The position numbers and the translations under genes were made by a program. A DNA stretch of 64,000 nucleotides, from the NCBI RefSeq assembly GCF_018476525.1, contig NZ_JAHCST010000005.1:186001-250000 (forward strand), written 5' to 3'. Positions within the stretch are counted from its first letter, which is position 1; each line of letters starts with the position of its first letter. Origin of the DNA: Acrocarpospora catenulata (GTDB lineage: Bacteria > Actinomycetota > Actinomycetes > Streptosporangiales > Streptosporangiaceae). Of this stretch, positions 1-8,249 are shown one piece after another. The notes under the pieces are model-generated. The model was not told where the DNA came from. It saw only the letters and a list, made by a program, of their open reading frames with translations, and made no database searches.

Positions 1-208
1 GATCCTGAAGTACCACGTGGTCGACGGCCGCCTCACCCCCGAGCAGCTGGAGGCCTCCCAGCCCGTCTCCCTGGAGGGCGGCAAGCTCCACGTCAAGGGC
101 AGCGGCCAGGACTTCACCGTGAACGGCGCCAAGGTCGTCTGTGGCAACATCCAGACCTCCAACGCGACCGTCTACATGATCGACAAGGTCCTCATGCCCC
201 CGAGCTAA
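1..208 (+). CDS. Fasciclin-domain protein, C-terminal end (5' truncated)
   Basis: The reading frame is open from base 2 to a TAA at 206-208 and begins outside the window. The visible 68 residues read as the end of a FAS1 (fasciclin) domain: the segment ILKYHVVDG is the conserved second FAS1 box (YHVV), and the closing VNGAKVVCGNIQTSNATVYM followed by IDKVLMPP is the typical final strand pair of such domains. FAS1 proteins in actinomycetes are usually secreted or lipid-anchored adhesion or matrix proteins; the signal peptide would lie upstream and cannot be seen. A hairpin terminator follows at 218-241. Confidence 0.85.
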   Translation, partial: ILKYHVVDGRLTPEQLEASQPVSLEGGKLHVKGSGQDFTVNGAKVVCGNIQTSNATVYMIDKVLMPPS

Positions 209-217
209 GCGGCATTC

Positions 218-241
218 CGGGCTCCCCCCGCCCGGAGCCCG
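218..241. terminator. Hairpin between convergent genes
   Basis: An 8-bp perfect inverted repeat, CGGGCTCC / GGAGCCCG, with an 8-base loop lies between the fasciclin gene (+) and the acetyltransferase gene (-). It lacks a long T-run, as is common for actinomycete terminators. It probably serves both genes. Confidence 0.6.
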
Positions 242-244
242 CGG

Positions 245-745
245 TCAGAGCTCGCGCTGCAGGAGCAGGGTGTCGAGCCAGCGGCCGTGCTTGAAGCCGA
301 CCCGGCGGAGACGGCCGGCCTCGGTGAAGCCCTCGGCGGTGTGCAGGGCGATCGAGGCGGCCGCCGCCGCGCCGCTGTCGGCGATGACGGCGACCATCTG
401 CCGGGCGCCCGCCTCCGCCGCCAGGCCGACCAGTTCCTTGAGCAGGGACCGGCCGAGGCCCCGCCCGGTCAGCCCGGGGGCCAGGTAGACGGAGTCCTCC
501 ACCGTGTGCCGGTAGGCCGGTTTCGGGCGGTACGCGGAGGCGTAGGCGTACCCGGCGATCTCTCCGTCCACCTCGGCGACCAGGAACGGCAGTCCCCGGC
601 CGGCGATGTCGGCCGCCTTCACCCGCCAGGCCGCCTCGTCCGGCGGCACCTCGTCGAAGGTGGCCACGCTGCCGGTCACGTAGTGGGCGTAGATGGCCGT
701 CACCGCGGCCAGGTCGCCGGGCCGCAGGGCTCTGATCGTCGGCAT
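245..745 (-). CDS. GNAT N-acetyltransferase, phosphinothricin acetyltransferase-like
   Basis: A 166-residue protein starting MPTIRALRPGDLAAV, which is the normal beginning of the Pat/Bar branch of GNAT acetyltransferases (about 165-185 residues). It contains the family motif around TGSVATFDEVPP near residue 30 and the acetyl-CoA binding signature GLTGRGLGRSLLKEL near residue 105 (R/Q-x-x-G-x-G/A). Family members transfer acetyl groups from acetyl-CoA to the amine of phosphinothricin-like or methionine-sulfone-like compounds; the true substrate cannot be read from sequence. The longer ATG at 808 adds 21 low-complexity residues and is less likely. It converges on the fasciclin gene. Confidence 0.85.
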   Translation of the reverse strand: MPTIRALRPGDLAAVTAIYAHYVTGSVATFDEVPPDEAAWRVKAADIAGRGLPFLVAEVDGEIAGYAYASAYRPKPAYRHTVEDSVYLAPGLTGRGLGRSLLKELVGLAAEAGARQMVAVIADSGAAAAASIALHTAEGFTEAGRLRRVGFKHGRWLDTLLLQREL

Positions 746-910
746 GGGACCACGGTACGGCCGCGGCGAAGACGTCAGCCGAGGCGGGCGGAGGTGGATG
801 ACGTCCATGGCCGGGTGGTACGCCCGTTTTCAAGGGATTCCGAGGGAAAAGGTGGCGCTTGAGAGGCAATCTGCTGGATTCTAGGGCCAAACCTGCGAAA
901 GGAACGTGCC

Positions 911-1399
911 ATGCGCGTACTCGCCGGGCTGGTCTCAGCCATGATCCTGCTCTTACCCGCGGCCCCCGCCCTCGCCCAGCCCGCCCCGATCGCCTCCAAG
1001 ACCGGTGAACTCAACCTCAGCGCCCGTAAGTCGTTCGAGCGCTACTCCTCGGGCAAGAAGGCCCGCAGCAAGGGCACACTGACCGCCTTGAACGTCACCA
1101 CCGACACCATCCCGCCCGTGGCCACCGTCAAGGTGTCCGGCAAGACCTACGACTACACCAAGAACGCCACCTGCGGTTACTCCGTATTCCGCGTCACCTA
1201 CATGAAGGCCGACGGCTCGCTCCCCTTCAAGCACCGCACCTTCCGCAACTGCGGCTACAACACCGGCAAGTCGTTCACCTTCACCGACAAGCGCGTCTAC
1301 CTGGTCGAGTTGAAGGTGTGCAGCGAGGCCAAGCACACCAACCCGTCCATCAACTGCCTGTACGCCGGAGCCTGGAAGATCCTCTACTCCACCCAGTAA
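911..1399 (+). CDS. Small secreted protein of unknown function
   Basis: A 162-residue protein with a clear Sec signal peptide: MRVLAG, a hydrophobic core of about 14 residues, then AxA cleavage around PALAQP. An AAAGGA ribosome binding site lies 8 bases before the ATG. The mature domain is about 135 residues, basic, rich in T/K/Y, with four cysteines (around CGYSV, NCGYN, KVCSE and INCLY), which could make two disulfides outside the cell. No family was recognised. The Tyr- and Lys-rich beta-type composition resembles other small secreted proteins in this window (1583-2242, 59537-59977, 60161-60616) without clear sequence similarity. Confidence 0.75.
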   Translation: MRVLAGLVSAMILLLPAAPALAQPAPIASKTGELNLSARKSFERYSSGKKARSKGTLTALNVTTDTIPPVATVKVSGKTYDYTKNATCGYSVFRVTYMKADGSLPFKHRTFRNCGYNTGKSFTFTDKRVYLVELKVCSEAKHTNPSINCLYAGAWKILYSTQ

Positions 1400-1582
1400 C
1401 AGCACCCGTAGCAGCTTCCCTCGGACCAGGCGCGGCCTGCTGGTCGCGGCGCCGCCTCGCGCGCCCCGGCCGCGCCACGGGACCGAGCCTGCGGGCGACC
1501 CCGCAAGTGACAGTCAAGGGACCTGCAGGCGACGGGGTGGAAAACAGGCTCAGCCGCTTCCGCCGCACAGGAGCCCACCCCC

Positions 1583-2242
1583 ATGAACCGCATCCGCCTC
1601 GGCGTGGCCGCCCTCGCTGGGTTGGCCGCCCTGCTGCCCGCCACGGTGGCCGGCGCCACGGCCGGCAACCCGGGCCCGGAGATCTGCCGCCAGGGCTACG
1701 TCTGGCGCACCGCCCGCCCTTCCGACCTGGTCTGCGTCACCCCGGGCAACCGCGACCAGACCCTGCTGGACAACAGCGTCAAGCGCACCCGCTGGACCAA
1801 CGGCGTGGACGGCAGGCACACCTGCCTGACCGGCTACGTCTGGCGGGAGGCCTTCGACGGTGACGACGTCTGCGTGCACCCCGTGGTCCACGACCAGGCC
1901 GCCAAGGACAACGCGGCCGGCCCGAGCCGCAGGGTGGCCGCCAAAGTCTGGGTCACCACCTACCAGGAGAATGTCGCCAAACTCAAGGTGAACGGCAGTT
2001 ACTTCAACTTCGGCCCCGTGAAGATCGTCATCAGGTTCGCCGACGGCAGGACGGCCTGGGCGGGCACGCTCTACGCCGATGCCCGCCCGAGCTATCCGGG
2101 CGGCAGCTTCGGCCGCAGGACCGGCATGTTCGACTGCTCCGGCCCGGGCAAGCCCGCCAACGGCTACGCGCGCGCCTACGACGTGCGCTCCGGCCGCTGG
2201 TCGGACAAGGTCCCGGTCCGGATCGGCTGCGCCACCCTGTGA
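1583..2242 (+). CDS. Secreted protein with a duplicated GYVWR cysteine motif
   Basis: A 219-residue protein with a Sec signal peptide (MNRIRLG, hydrophobic core, AxA site near ATAGNPG) and an AGGAG ribosome binding site. After the signal it carries two tandem copies of a roughly 45-residue unit: C-x3-GYVWR-x-A-x3-D-x-VCV-x-P, then an acidic/amide stretch ending in DN. The first copy starts at ICRQGYVWR and the second at TCLTGYVWR. The C-terminal 95 residues are a separate beta-rich domain with two cysteines. Such GYVWR/VCV repeats are seen in other actinomycete secreted proteins, but no biochemical role is known to me. Confidence 0.75.
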   Translation: MNRIRLGVAALAGLAALLPATVAGATAGNPGPEICRQGYVWRTARPSDLVCVTPGNRDQTLLDNSVKRTRWTNGVDGRHTCLTGYVWREAFDGDDVCVHPVVHDQAAKDNAAGPSRRVAAKVWVTTYQENVAKLKVNGSYFNFGPVKIVIRFADGRTAWAGTLYADARPSYPGGSFGRRTGMFDCSGPGKPANGYARAYDVRSGRWSDKVPVRIGCATL

Positions 2243-2269
2243 CGCCGGCGCTGAACAGCTGGAACGGCG

Positions 2270-2935
2270 TTAGACGGTGATGCGCGCCGGCTGCTCGGCC
2301 GCCACCTGCTCCGGCTGGCGGATCAGCGCCGCGCAGTCCGCGATCGCCGCGGCCAGCAGCTCCCTGAGCAGCCGGTCGGGATCGTTGACGCACGCCTGCG
2401 CGATGCCCCGCACCGCCAGCTGGACGGTGTTCGGCGCCGCGTACCGCCGGAATCCCCGGCGGGAGACGTGCACGCCGCCCCGGAAGCCGCGGGCCCACCG
2501 GGCCGCCTCGGGCACCTGGGCCAGCGCCGCGTCGCTCTCCGGCTCCAGACCGGCCGGGCGGCCCTCCAGCTCGCCCAGCACGTGTTCGGCGGCGAGCACC
2601 GATACGGCCAGCGCCAGCTGGCGCTCGGCGGCGACCACCGGCAGCGCGGTGGTGGCGCAGCGGAGCGCGATCTTCACCTCGATCCGGGGGTCCTCCCCGA
2701 TCAGGCCGATCACCGACGGGATGAGCGGCGCCAGCCGCTGCCGGTTCTCGTCGGTCGTGTGGTCGTTCACCAGCCGGGCGAGCCCGGCCAGCAGCGGATG
2801 GGTGCAGGACGGATGGTCGCTCCACTTCTCCCCGGCCAGGTACGACGCGAACTCCATGAAGCACGCGCCCTTACGCGGATTGCGGTGTTTGCCTCGGGTC
2901 AGCAGCGGGACCGCCGCCGGAAGGTCTCCTCGCAC
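2270..2935 (-). CDS. Conserved actinomycete hypothetical protein
   Basis: A 221-residue, mostly helical, soluble protein. A GTG start at 2935 is supported by a GGAGG ribosome binding site 8 bases upstream; an internal ATG at 2857 would remove the first 26 residues. The segment GACFMEFASYLAGEKWSDHP followed by SCTHPLL is the most conserved-looking part, and I recall similar ACxMEyvs-laGe-wSDHP-CtHP segments in other actinomycete proteins of unknown function. No catalytic motif, membrane segment or signal peptide is visible. It runs convergently with the secreted protein gene that ends at 2242. Confidence 0.7.
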   Translation of the reverse strand: MRGDLPAAVPLLTRGKHRNPRKGACFMEFASYLAGEKWSDHPSCTHPLLAGLARLVNDHTTDENRQRLAPLIPSVIGLIGEDPRIEVKIALRCATTALPVVAAERQLALAVSVLAAEHVLGELEGRPAGLEPESDAALAQVPEAARWARGFRGGVHVSRRGFRRYAAPNTVQLAVRGIAQACVNDPDRLLRELLAAAIADCAALIRQPEQVAAEQPARITV

Positions 2936-3001
2936 GAGTCCGCCTCCAAGCGATTTCGTCCGTGATTCGTCCGTGATGTCACTTTCCAGTGTGCGCCTGG
3001 A

Positions 3002-3670
3002 TCACCCGGAACGAAAGGGGCCCTCCAGAGCCGCCCACTGCAGGAGCATGATCGTCTTTGCATCCGCGATTTCGCCAGACCGGATCATGGCCAGCGCTTT
3101 ACCGAAAGGAAGCTCGACGACCTCGATGTCCTCGCCCTCCTCGGCCACCCCCAGCCCTCCGGTGGCCCGCTCGCCCGGCTCGTACGGCGCCGCGTAGAAG
3201 TGCACGCACTCGGTCACCGAGCCGGGGCTCATGAACACGTCGAACACGTGCTCGATCTCGCCGATGTGGTGGCCGGTCTCCTCCTGGACCTCGCGCCGCA
3301 CGGCGGTCTCCGGGTCATCGGCGTCCAGCAGCCCGCCGGGCGTCTCCAGCAGCATGCCGTCGGGGTGGCCGTTCACGTACACCGGGTAGCGGAACTGGCG
3401 GGTGAGCAGCACGGTGCGCCGCTCCAGGTTGTACAGGAGCATGGTGGCGCCGTTGCCCCGGTCGTAGCTCTCCCGCTCCTCGACCGACCAGTGGCCGTCC
3501 GCGTGCTGGTAGTCGAAGGTGGTCTTGAGCAGCACGTACCAACTGCAGGAGAGCAGTCGCACGTCGCGGACCCGGACTCGCGGGTTGCCGGTCAGGTCGC
3601 GGCCGGTCCGGTCCAGACCGGTCCGGCCGCGCCTGTCGGGAACATCGATCCCCGCGGTCCCGCCGGTCAT
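3002..3670 (-). CDS. Nudix hydrolase, nucleotide-sugar pyrophosphatase type (NudK-like)
   Basis: A 222-residue protein with a Nudix box around residue 120: G-x5-D-x7-REVQEETG, with Asp replacing the usual first Glu. Two Met/Leu-rich strands precede the box (YVNGHPDGMLLETPGG), as in ADP-sugar and GDP-mannose pyrophosphatases such as NudK/NudF. These enzymes cleave nucleotide sugars to NMP and sugar phosphate with Mg2+. Residues 1-30 are an Arg/Gly/Thr-rich extension that may not be translated; NPRVRVRDVRLLS near residue 29 looks like the natural domain start. The upstream stop and this ATG overlap (TGATG), so it is coupled to the DUF5302 gene. Confidence 0.85.
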   Translation of the reverse strand: MTGGTAGIDVPDRRGRTGLDRTGRDLTGNPRVRVRDVRLLSCSWYVLLKTTFDYQHADGHWSVEERESYDRGNGATMLLYNLERRTVLLTRQFRYPVYVNGHPDGMLLETPGGLLDADDPETAVRREVQEETGHHIGEIEHVFDVFMSPGSVTECVHFYAAPYEPGERATGGLGVAEEGEDIEVVELPFGKALAMIRSGEIADAKTIMLLQWAALEGPFRSG

Positions 3671-3921
3671 CAGCCGCCGCTCTTGCGGCGGAAGGACCGC
3701 TTGCCGCCCGCGGCCCCGTGGGTGCCGTGGATCTTCGAGGAGCCCTTGCCGCCGGCCTTGGCGTTCCGGTCGGCCTGGGACTGCCGCTTGCGCTCCAGCG
3801 CCTCGCGGAACTTCCGCTTCAGCGCATCCTCGCCCGAACCGTCGGTTCCGTCCGCTTCGGAAACCTCGGGAACGGGCTCCGCGTCCGGCTCTGGGCTGGG
3901 TTCGATCGTTGTCTCGGACAT
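3670..3921 (-). CDS. DUF5302 family protein
   Basis: An 83-residue highly charged protein. The ATG at 3921 is preceded by GGAGG 7 bases upstream, so I prefer it to the longer frame starting at 3960. The N-terminal half is acidic (Glu/Pro/Asp), followed by a basic KRKFREALERKRQSQ helix and a Gly/Lys-rich tail ending FRRKSGG. This order, and the conserved KFREALERK and FRRKSG blocks, match DUF5302, a small actinomycete family of unknown function. Its stop overlaps the start of the Nudix gene, indicating joint translation. Confidence 0.8.
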   Translation of the reverse strand: MSETTIEPSPEPDAEPVPEVSEADGTDGSGEDALKRKFREALERKRQSQADRNAKAGGKGSSKIHGTHGAAGGKRSFRRKSGG

Positions 3922-3967
3922 CGGAACCTCCTGATCACCCACCCTATCGTGCCCCCTCAACCGGATT

Positions 3968-4546
3968 TCAGGTAACCGGCTCCCGCCACTGCGGGATCAG
4001 GTGGAGCGGCAGTATGGGCTCCCGGCTGGGCCGTACCTCGAAGTCGGTGACCGGGGGCACCACCCGGGGGCTGAAGATCTCCTCGACGTACAGCAGGGGG
4101 GTTTCGCCGAGCATGATGATGTAGGCGCGGCTGGCGCTGGTCCGGCTGTCGGCCGCCCAGCCGTTGAACCAGCGGGTGCCGGCCCGCAGCAGGCGCCGGT
4201 GGTGGCCGGGCACGTGCTGGTCGAGCAGCCGCCCGATCGGCACGTCGCCGCCCTGGTAGATGTGGTCGATGACGGGGTGCCGGTCGGGCATCATCACCAC
4301 CCGGTTCACCGACACCGCGTGCCCGCTGGGCTTGACCAGCTCGGAGTAGCGCACGATGACCCGCTCCGCGCCGCTCACTCGCAGGTGCGCGCGGAGCTCC
4401 GCGGTCAGCGCCAGACCGGCCTCCAGCACCTCCTGGCGCCCGATCCGGACCCGGAGCGGCTCGCCCAGCAGGGCGGAGAGCAGGCGGGTGGTGGAGCCGT
4501 CGTGGCCGAGGACCATTCGGGTCAGGGCTTCCGGCGCGATGTTCAT
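3968..4546 (-). CDS. Chorismate pyruvate-lyase family protein
   Basis: A 192-residue protein starting MNIAPEALTRMVL. It fits the chorismate lyase / UbiC-Rv2949c-like superfamily: an N-terminal L-x-G-HDGSTTRLLSALLGE segment, an Arg in the ERVIVRYSEL strand, and a closing GETPLLYVEEIFSP strand whose Glu corresponds to the catalytic glutamate. Family members split chorismate to 4-hydroxybenzoate and pyruvate. It is the last gene of a minus-strand operon, 22 bases after the MFS exporter and downstream of a DAHP synthase, which supports a role in a chorismate-derived product. Start chosen at 4546 because the in-frame extension overlaps the MFS gene. Confidence 0.7.
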   Translation of the reverse strand: MNIAPEALTRMVLGHDGSTTRLLSALLGEPLRVRIGRQEVLEAGLALTAELRAHLRVSGAERVIVRYSELVKPSGHAVSVNRVVMMPDRHPVIDHIYQGGDVPIGRLLDQHVPGHHRRLLRAGTRWFNGWAADSRTSASRAYIIMLGETPLLYVEEIFSPRVVPPVTDFEVRPSREPILPLHLIPQWREPVT

Positions 4547-4568
4547 ATCTGGTGTCCCTTCGGATGGT

Positions 4569-6323
4569 TCAGGAGGTGTGCGCCCGGCGCGCCCGCTCGC
4601 GCTGCTCGTCCTCGTGCAGCGTGTGCTGGGCCAGCACCGTGTCGGCGGCCGCGGCGACCCGTCCGGCGGCTTCATATAGGGCGATCAGCGACGTGACCCT
4701 GGCGGGCTCCGGCGACGGTTCCGAAGCGGCCTCGATGATCGGCCCGGCGAAAGATCCGGCAAAGGATCCGGTGATCGGTCCGGCGACCGGTTCAGGCGCC
4801 GGCTCGGGCTGGGGTTTCGGCTGTTCCCGGCGGATCACCACCGGAACCACGGGCGGCTCGTCCGGATCCACCGGACGGGTAGGCGGGGCCTCCTGCCTGG
4901 CCGCGGCGGGAGCCTTGGCCGCGGTCTTGGCCGGGGCCAGGAACAGCCCGAGCACCCCGGCCACCGCCGCCATCAGCAGGCAGGTCAGCACGCTCGAGGT
5001 GTATCCGGGCATCGGCCCGGCCACGATCGGGTTGTCCATCAGCACGGCCGCGCAGGCCACCCCCAGCGCCGCCCCGACCTGGCGGGCCGACTGGCTGGCG
5101 CCGGTGGCCGAGGCGTGCCGCTCCGGGCCGCCGGACAGCGCCGCCGCCGCGGAGATCGCGGTGCTCAGCGCGCCCAGGCCGAGGCCGAAGACGGCGCTGG
5201 AGGGCAGCCAGACCTCCAGCAGCCGGGGCGGGCCGTCCTGCATGCCCTGGGTGATCAGCCAGACGCAGGCCATGGTGACCAGCAGCGCGCCCGTGTAGAT
5301 CACCGGCCGGGGGCCGTGCCGCTTGGTGAGCTGGCCGGAGATCAGGCCGGAGACCAGCACCCCCAGCGAGATCGGCGCCAGCCCCACCCCCAGCAGGGCC
5401 GGGTTGTTCGGCCACATGTCCCGCAGGTACATGGGCGCCATCACCAGCATCGGGAAGGCGATCAGGCCGTACAGCACGGACAGCAGCCCGGCCAGCGCGA
5501 ACTGCGGGGTCCGCCAGAGCCCGAGCTCCAGCGCCGGCACCGGATGGCGGCTGGACCGCCAGATGGCCAGGAACAGCAGCACCAGACCGGTGCCCAGCGC
5601 GGCGGCCAGTGGCCCGCTCAACCCCCAGCTCGGGCTCTGCACGATGGCCCAGACGATCATCGCGAGCGAACCGAAGAGCAGCGCGGTGCCGAACGGGTCC
5701 GGCAGTCTCCCGGTGATCCGGCGGTTGACGTGGGGCAGCGCCAGCGCGGCGCAGAGCAGCAGCGCCCCGACGATCGCGCTCGGCATGAAGTAGGAGCGCC
5801 AGCCAAGGCCTTCCCCCAGCCAGCCGCCGCCTGCGTGCATCAGCGCCCCGCTCAGCCCGGGCGCCGCGCTCCACGCGCCGATCGCCGCCGCCCGCCGCTC
5901 GGCGGGGAAGCTCGACAGCATCAGCGCCAGCGAGGACGGCACCATCGCCGCGGTGCCCACCCCCTGTACCGCCCGGGCCACGACCAGCATCGGGAAGGAG
6001 TCGAGTGTGATCGCCACGGCGGCCCCCGCGGTGAAGGCGCCCAGACCGAGCACCAGCAGCCGCCGGTGCCCGACCAGGTCCGCGATCCGCCCCGCCGTCG
6101 GCAGCAGCGCCGCGTACGGCACCGCGAACGCGGTGATCACCCATTGCAGGTCGGTACGTTCCAGCCCGAACGCGATCGGGGTGCCGGTCATCACCGGGAC
6201 GGCGAAGGTCGCCCCGATGGAGTCCGCCATGGAGAGCGCGATCGCGCCCATGCAGACCACCAAAGTCTGCACGGTCCGCAGCCGCCGGTGGGCGAGAGGG
6301 GCCGGGGGGGCCTGCACAGCCAT
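4569..6323 (-). CDS. MFS drug transporter, DHA2 (14-TM) type
   Basis: A 584-residue membrane protein with the 14-helix layout of DHA2/EmrB-QacA proton antiporters. Helix 1 starts at RTVQTLVVCMGAIALSMADS. The TM2-TM3 loop motif GRIADLVGHRRLL and the motif-C-like SAAPGLSGALMHAGGG in TM5 are visible. The last 110 residues are a cytoplasmic Pro/Glu/Arg-rich tail, longer than in most relatives. It probably exports the compound made by its operon partners (DAHP synthase upstream, chorismate lyase family protein downstream). The 78-base gap to the DAHP synthase gene contains a strong hairpin (6363-6389). Confidence 0.85.
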   Translation of the reverse strand: MAVQAPPAPLAHRRLRTVQTLVVCMGAIALSMADSIGATFAVPVMTGTPIAFGLERTDLQWVITAFAVPYAALLPTAGRIADLVGHRRLLVLGLGAFTAGAAVAITLDSFPMLVVARAVQGVGTAAMVPSSLALMLSSFPAERRAAAIGAWSAAPGLSGALMHAGGGWLGEGLGWRSYFMPSAIVGALLLCAALALPHVNRRITGRLPDPFGTALLFGSLAMIVWAIVQSPSWGLSGPLAAALGTGLVLLFLAIWRSSRHPVPALELGLWRTPQFALAGLLSVLYGLIAFPMLVMAPMYLRDMWPNNPALLGVGLAPISLGVLVSGLISGQLTKRHGPRPVIYTGALLVTMACVWLITQGMQDGPPRLLEVWLPSSAVFGLGLGALSTAISAAAALSGGPERHASATGASQSARQVGAALGVACAAVLMDNPIVAGPMPGYTSSVLTCLLMAAVAGVLGLFLAPAKTAAKAPAAARQEAPPTRPVDPDEPPVVPVVIRREQPKPQPEPAPEPVAGPITGSFAGSFAGPIIEAASEPSPEPARVTSLIALYEAAGRVAAAADTVLAQHTLHEDEQRERARRAHTS

Positions 6324-6362
6324 GGGCTTCTCCTGTCCGGAGAGTCGAGGATGGGAGACACT

Positions 6363-6389
6363 CGCGGGCGCCCGGGGGAGGCGCCCGCG
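6363..6389 (-). promoter_or_regulatory. Intra-operon hairpin
   Basis: A perfect 10-bp inverted repeat, CGCGGGCGCC / GGCGCCCGCG, with a 7-base loop, sits just after the DAHP synthase stop and before the MFS start. Inside an operon it could act as a partial terminator or an mRNA-stabilising hairpin. A functional role is inference. Confidence 0.5.
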
Positions 6390-6401
6390 GTCGCGGGAGT
6401 C

Positions 6402-7481
6402 TCAGGCGCCGACGGGCACGCGGGCCCCCGGCTCCTCGGTGGATTCGGTGACGGTCAGGACACGGTTCATCAGGGGGGCCAGCCTGGCCAGCGAGTCCGC
6501 CAGCTCGCGCAGGTCCTCCTGGAGCAGGGCCTGCGCGCCGTCGCACAGGGCCTGGGCCGGGCGGGGGTGCACGTCCACGATGACGCCGTCCGCCCCGACC
6601 GCGACCGCGGCCCGGGAGAGCGGCAGCACCAGGTCGCGGCGCCCGCCGGAGTGCGAGGGGTCGACCAGGACGGGCAGGTGGGACAGCCGCTGCGCCATCG
6701 GCACGGCGGAGATGTCCAGCGTATTGCGGGTGGCCGACTCGAAGGTGCGGATCCCGCGCTCGCACAGCACGATCGCGAGATTGCCCTGCTGGGCCACGTA
6801 CTCGGCACCCAGCAGCCAGTCCTCGATGGTGCCGCTCATACCCCGTTTGAGCAGCACCGGCAGGCCCGCCCGGCCGACCGCCTTCAGCAGCGAGAAGTTC
6901 TGCGCGTTGCGGGTGCCGACCTGGAGCATGTCCGCGTACTGGGCGACCAGCTCCACGTCACCGGCGTCCACCACCTCGGTGACCACCGGCATCCCGGTCT
7001 CGGCGCCCACCTCGGCCAGGATCTTCAGCCCGGCCTCGCCGAGCCCCTGGAACGCGTACGGCGAGGTGCGCGGTTTGAAGGCCCCGCCGCGGAGCAGGAC
7101 GGCCCCAGCGGCCCGGGCCATCCGGGCCGCCTCCAGGGTCTGCTGCGGCGTCTCCACCGCGCACGGCCCGGCGATCAGGGTCAGCCGTCCCGGCCCGATC
7201 GGCACCGGCCCGGCGGACCGGCCGCCCACCCAGACCGTGGACCGCTCCGCGTGCCCTTCCCGGCTGACCAGCTTGTACGGCGAGGACACCCGGACCACCT
7301 GGGCCACCCCCCGGTGCGCTCCCAGATCGGTCTGCGCGATCTGCTCGGTGTTCCCGATCAGCGCGATGACGGTACGGCTCACGCCGCGGCTGACGAAGGC
7401 CTCGCAGCCCCGGGAGGTGACGGCGGTGACGACGGCGGCGATGTCCTCTTTGGTGGCCCCGGGGCTCATGGAGACGATCAT
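6402..7481 (-). CDS. aroF: 3-deoxy-7-phosphoheptulonate synthase, type I-beta with regulatory domain
   Basis: A 359-residue protein that condenses phosphoenolpyruvate and erythrose 4-phosphate, the first shikimate-pathway step. The first 70 residues form the ferredoxin-like/ACT-type allosteric domain (MIVSMSPGATKEDIAAVV), and the TIM barrel follows with LIAGPCAVET, GGAFKPRTSPYAFQGLG, LLKRGMSGTIEDWL, CERGIRTFE-TRNTLD, VDPSHSGGRRD and DVHP. All class I-beta signatures are present. The ATG at 7481 overlaps the upstream stop as ATGA; longer frames run over the upstream gene. Actinomycete housekeeping DAHP synthases are usually type II, so this one is probably a dedicated supply enzyme. Confidence 0.93.
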   Translation of the reverse strand: MIVSMSPGATKEDIAAVVTAVTSRGCEAFVSRGVSRTVIALIGNTEQIAQTDLGAHRGVAQVVRVSSPYKLVSREGHAERSTVWVGGRSAGPVPIGPGRLTLIAGPCAVETPQQTLEAARMARAAGAVLLRGGAFKPRTSPYAFQGLGEAGLKILAEVGAETGMPVVTEVVDAGDVELVAQYADMLQVGTRNAQNFSLLKAVGRAGLPVLLKRGMSGTIEDWLLGAEYVAQQGNLAIVLCERGIRTFESATRNTLDISAVPMAQRLSHLPVLVDPSHSGGRRDLVLPLSRAAVAVGADGVIVDVHPRPAQALCDGAQALLQEDLRELADSLARLAPLMNRVLTVTESTEEPGARVPVGA

Positions 7482-8155
7482 CGCTGCGTCCCGCGGGCCG
7501 GACCGGGCCACAGGACCCCGCCCTCGTTCTCGATGGCCGCCTCCAGCGCGGACATCAGCTGCATGGTCTGCGCCCGCAGTTCGCGGACGGCCGCCAGCAC
7601 CTCCGGCGGCAGCGAGCCGCGCCGCTCGTCCAGGCCGAGGTCCAGGCCGAGCGGGAGCCCGGACTGGAGCTTGCGGTGCAGCTCGTAGGCGATGTCGGTG
7701 TCGGCCACCGGCGCCGAGAACACCGGGCCGCGGGCCGCCCGGTCCTGCTGCTGGGCCGGCGGCGGGTCCGACAGGGGCCGGCGCGGCGGGGGAACGGGCC
7801 GGGGAATCCGTCCGTCCGGCAGCCACCCTTGCCATGGCTGCACCCCACCGGGCATCGGGCGGGCGTGCCGGCCGAGCACCGGGCGCTGGCCGGTGACCGC
7901 CTCCGGGGGGTCGTCCGCGTACGGGTCGAGCGGGAGGTCGGCGATGTAGGGATCAGGCGGGGAGTGCGGCGCCGTGGGGGAGTTGAGGACTTCGGCGGGG
8001 GAGGCGGGGGTGTCCTCGGGGGCGGGGTTCTGGTCCGCGGGGTTCTGGTCTGAGGGGTCCTGGGCGGGGGTGCCCTGGGTGGGGACTAAGTAGTCAGCGA
8101 ACGCCGTCGGCCGCGGACGGTCAGGTCCGGTGCCGGGAAACGGATTGCGGCGCAT
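7478..8155 (-). CDS. Unknown Pro-rich protein, first gene of chorismate operon
   Basis: A 225-residue protein. ATG at 8155 chosen because AAGGAG lies 7 bases upstream; the longer frame to 8353 is not supported. Residues 1-130 are Pro/Asp-rich and probably disordered; the C-terminal 60 residues (DTDIAYELHRKLQSG, then LPPEVLAAVRELRAQTMQL) are helical and may form the functional part. The helical tail is about the right size for a small regulatory or AroQ-like helix bundle, but I cannot identify chorismate mutase catalytic residues. Its stop overlaps the DAHP synthase start (ATGA), so the two are co-translated. Confidence 0.7.
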   Translation of the reverse strand: MRRNPFPGTGPDRPRPTAFADYLVPTQGTPAQDPSDQNPADQNPAPEDTPASPAEVLNSPTAPHSPPDPYIADLPLDPYADDPPEAVTGQRPVLGRHARPMPGGVQPWQGWLPDGRIPRPVPPPRRPLSDPPPAQQQDRAARGPVFSAPVADTDIAYELHRKLQSGLPLGLDLGLDERRGSLPPEVLAAVRELRAQTMQLMSALEAAIENEGGVLWPGPARGTQR

Positions 8156-8249
8156 GCCGCTCCTTCGGGTCAGCGGGCGCGCGGCCCGCGTTGAACGGGT
8201 GGGGCGGGTGAGGGGCTTGGGGGCTCGACTGGTTGTTGACCTGCTATTT

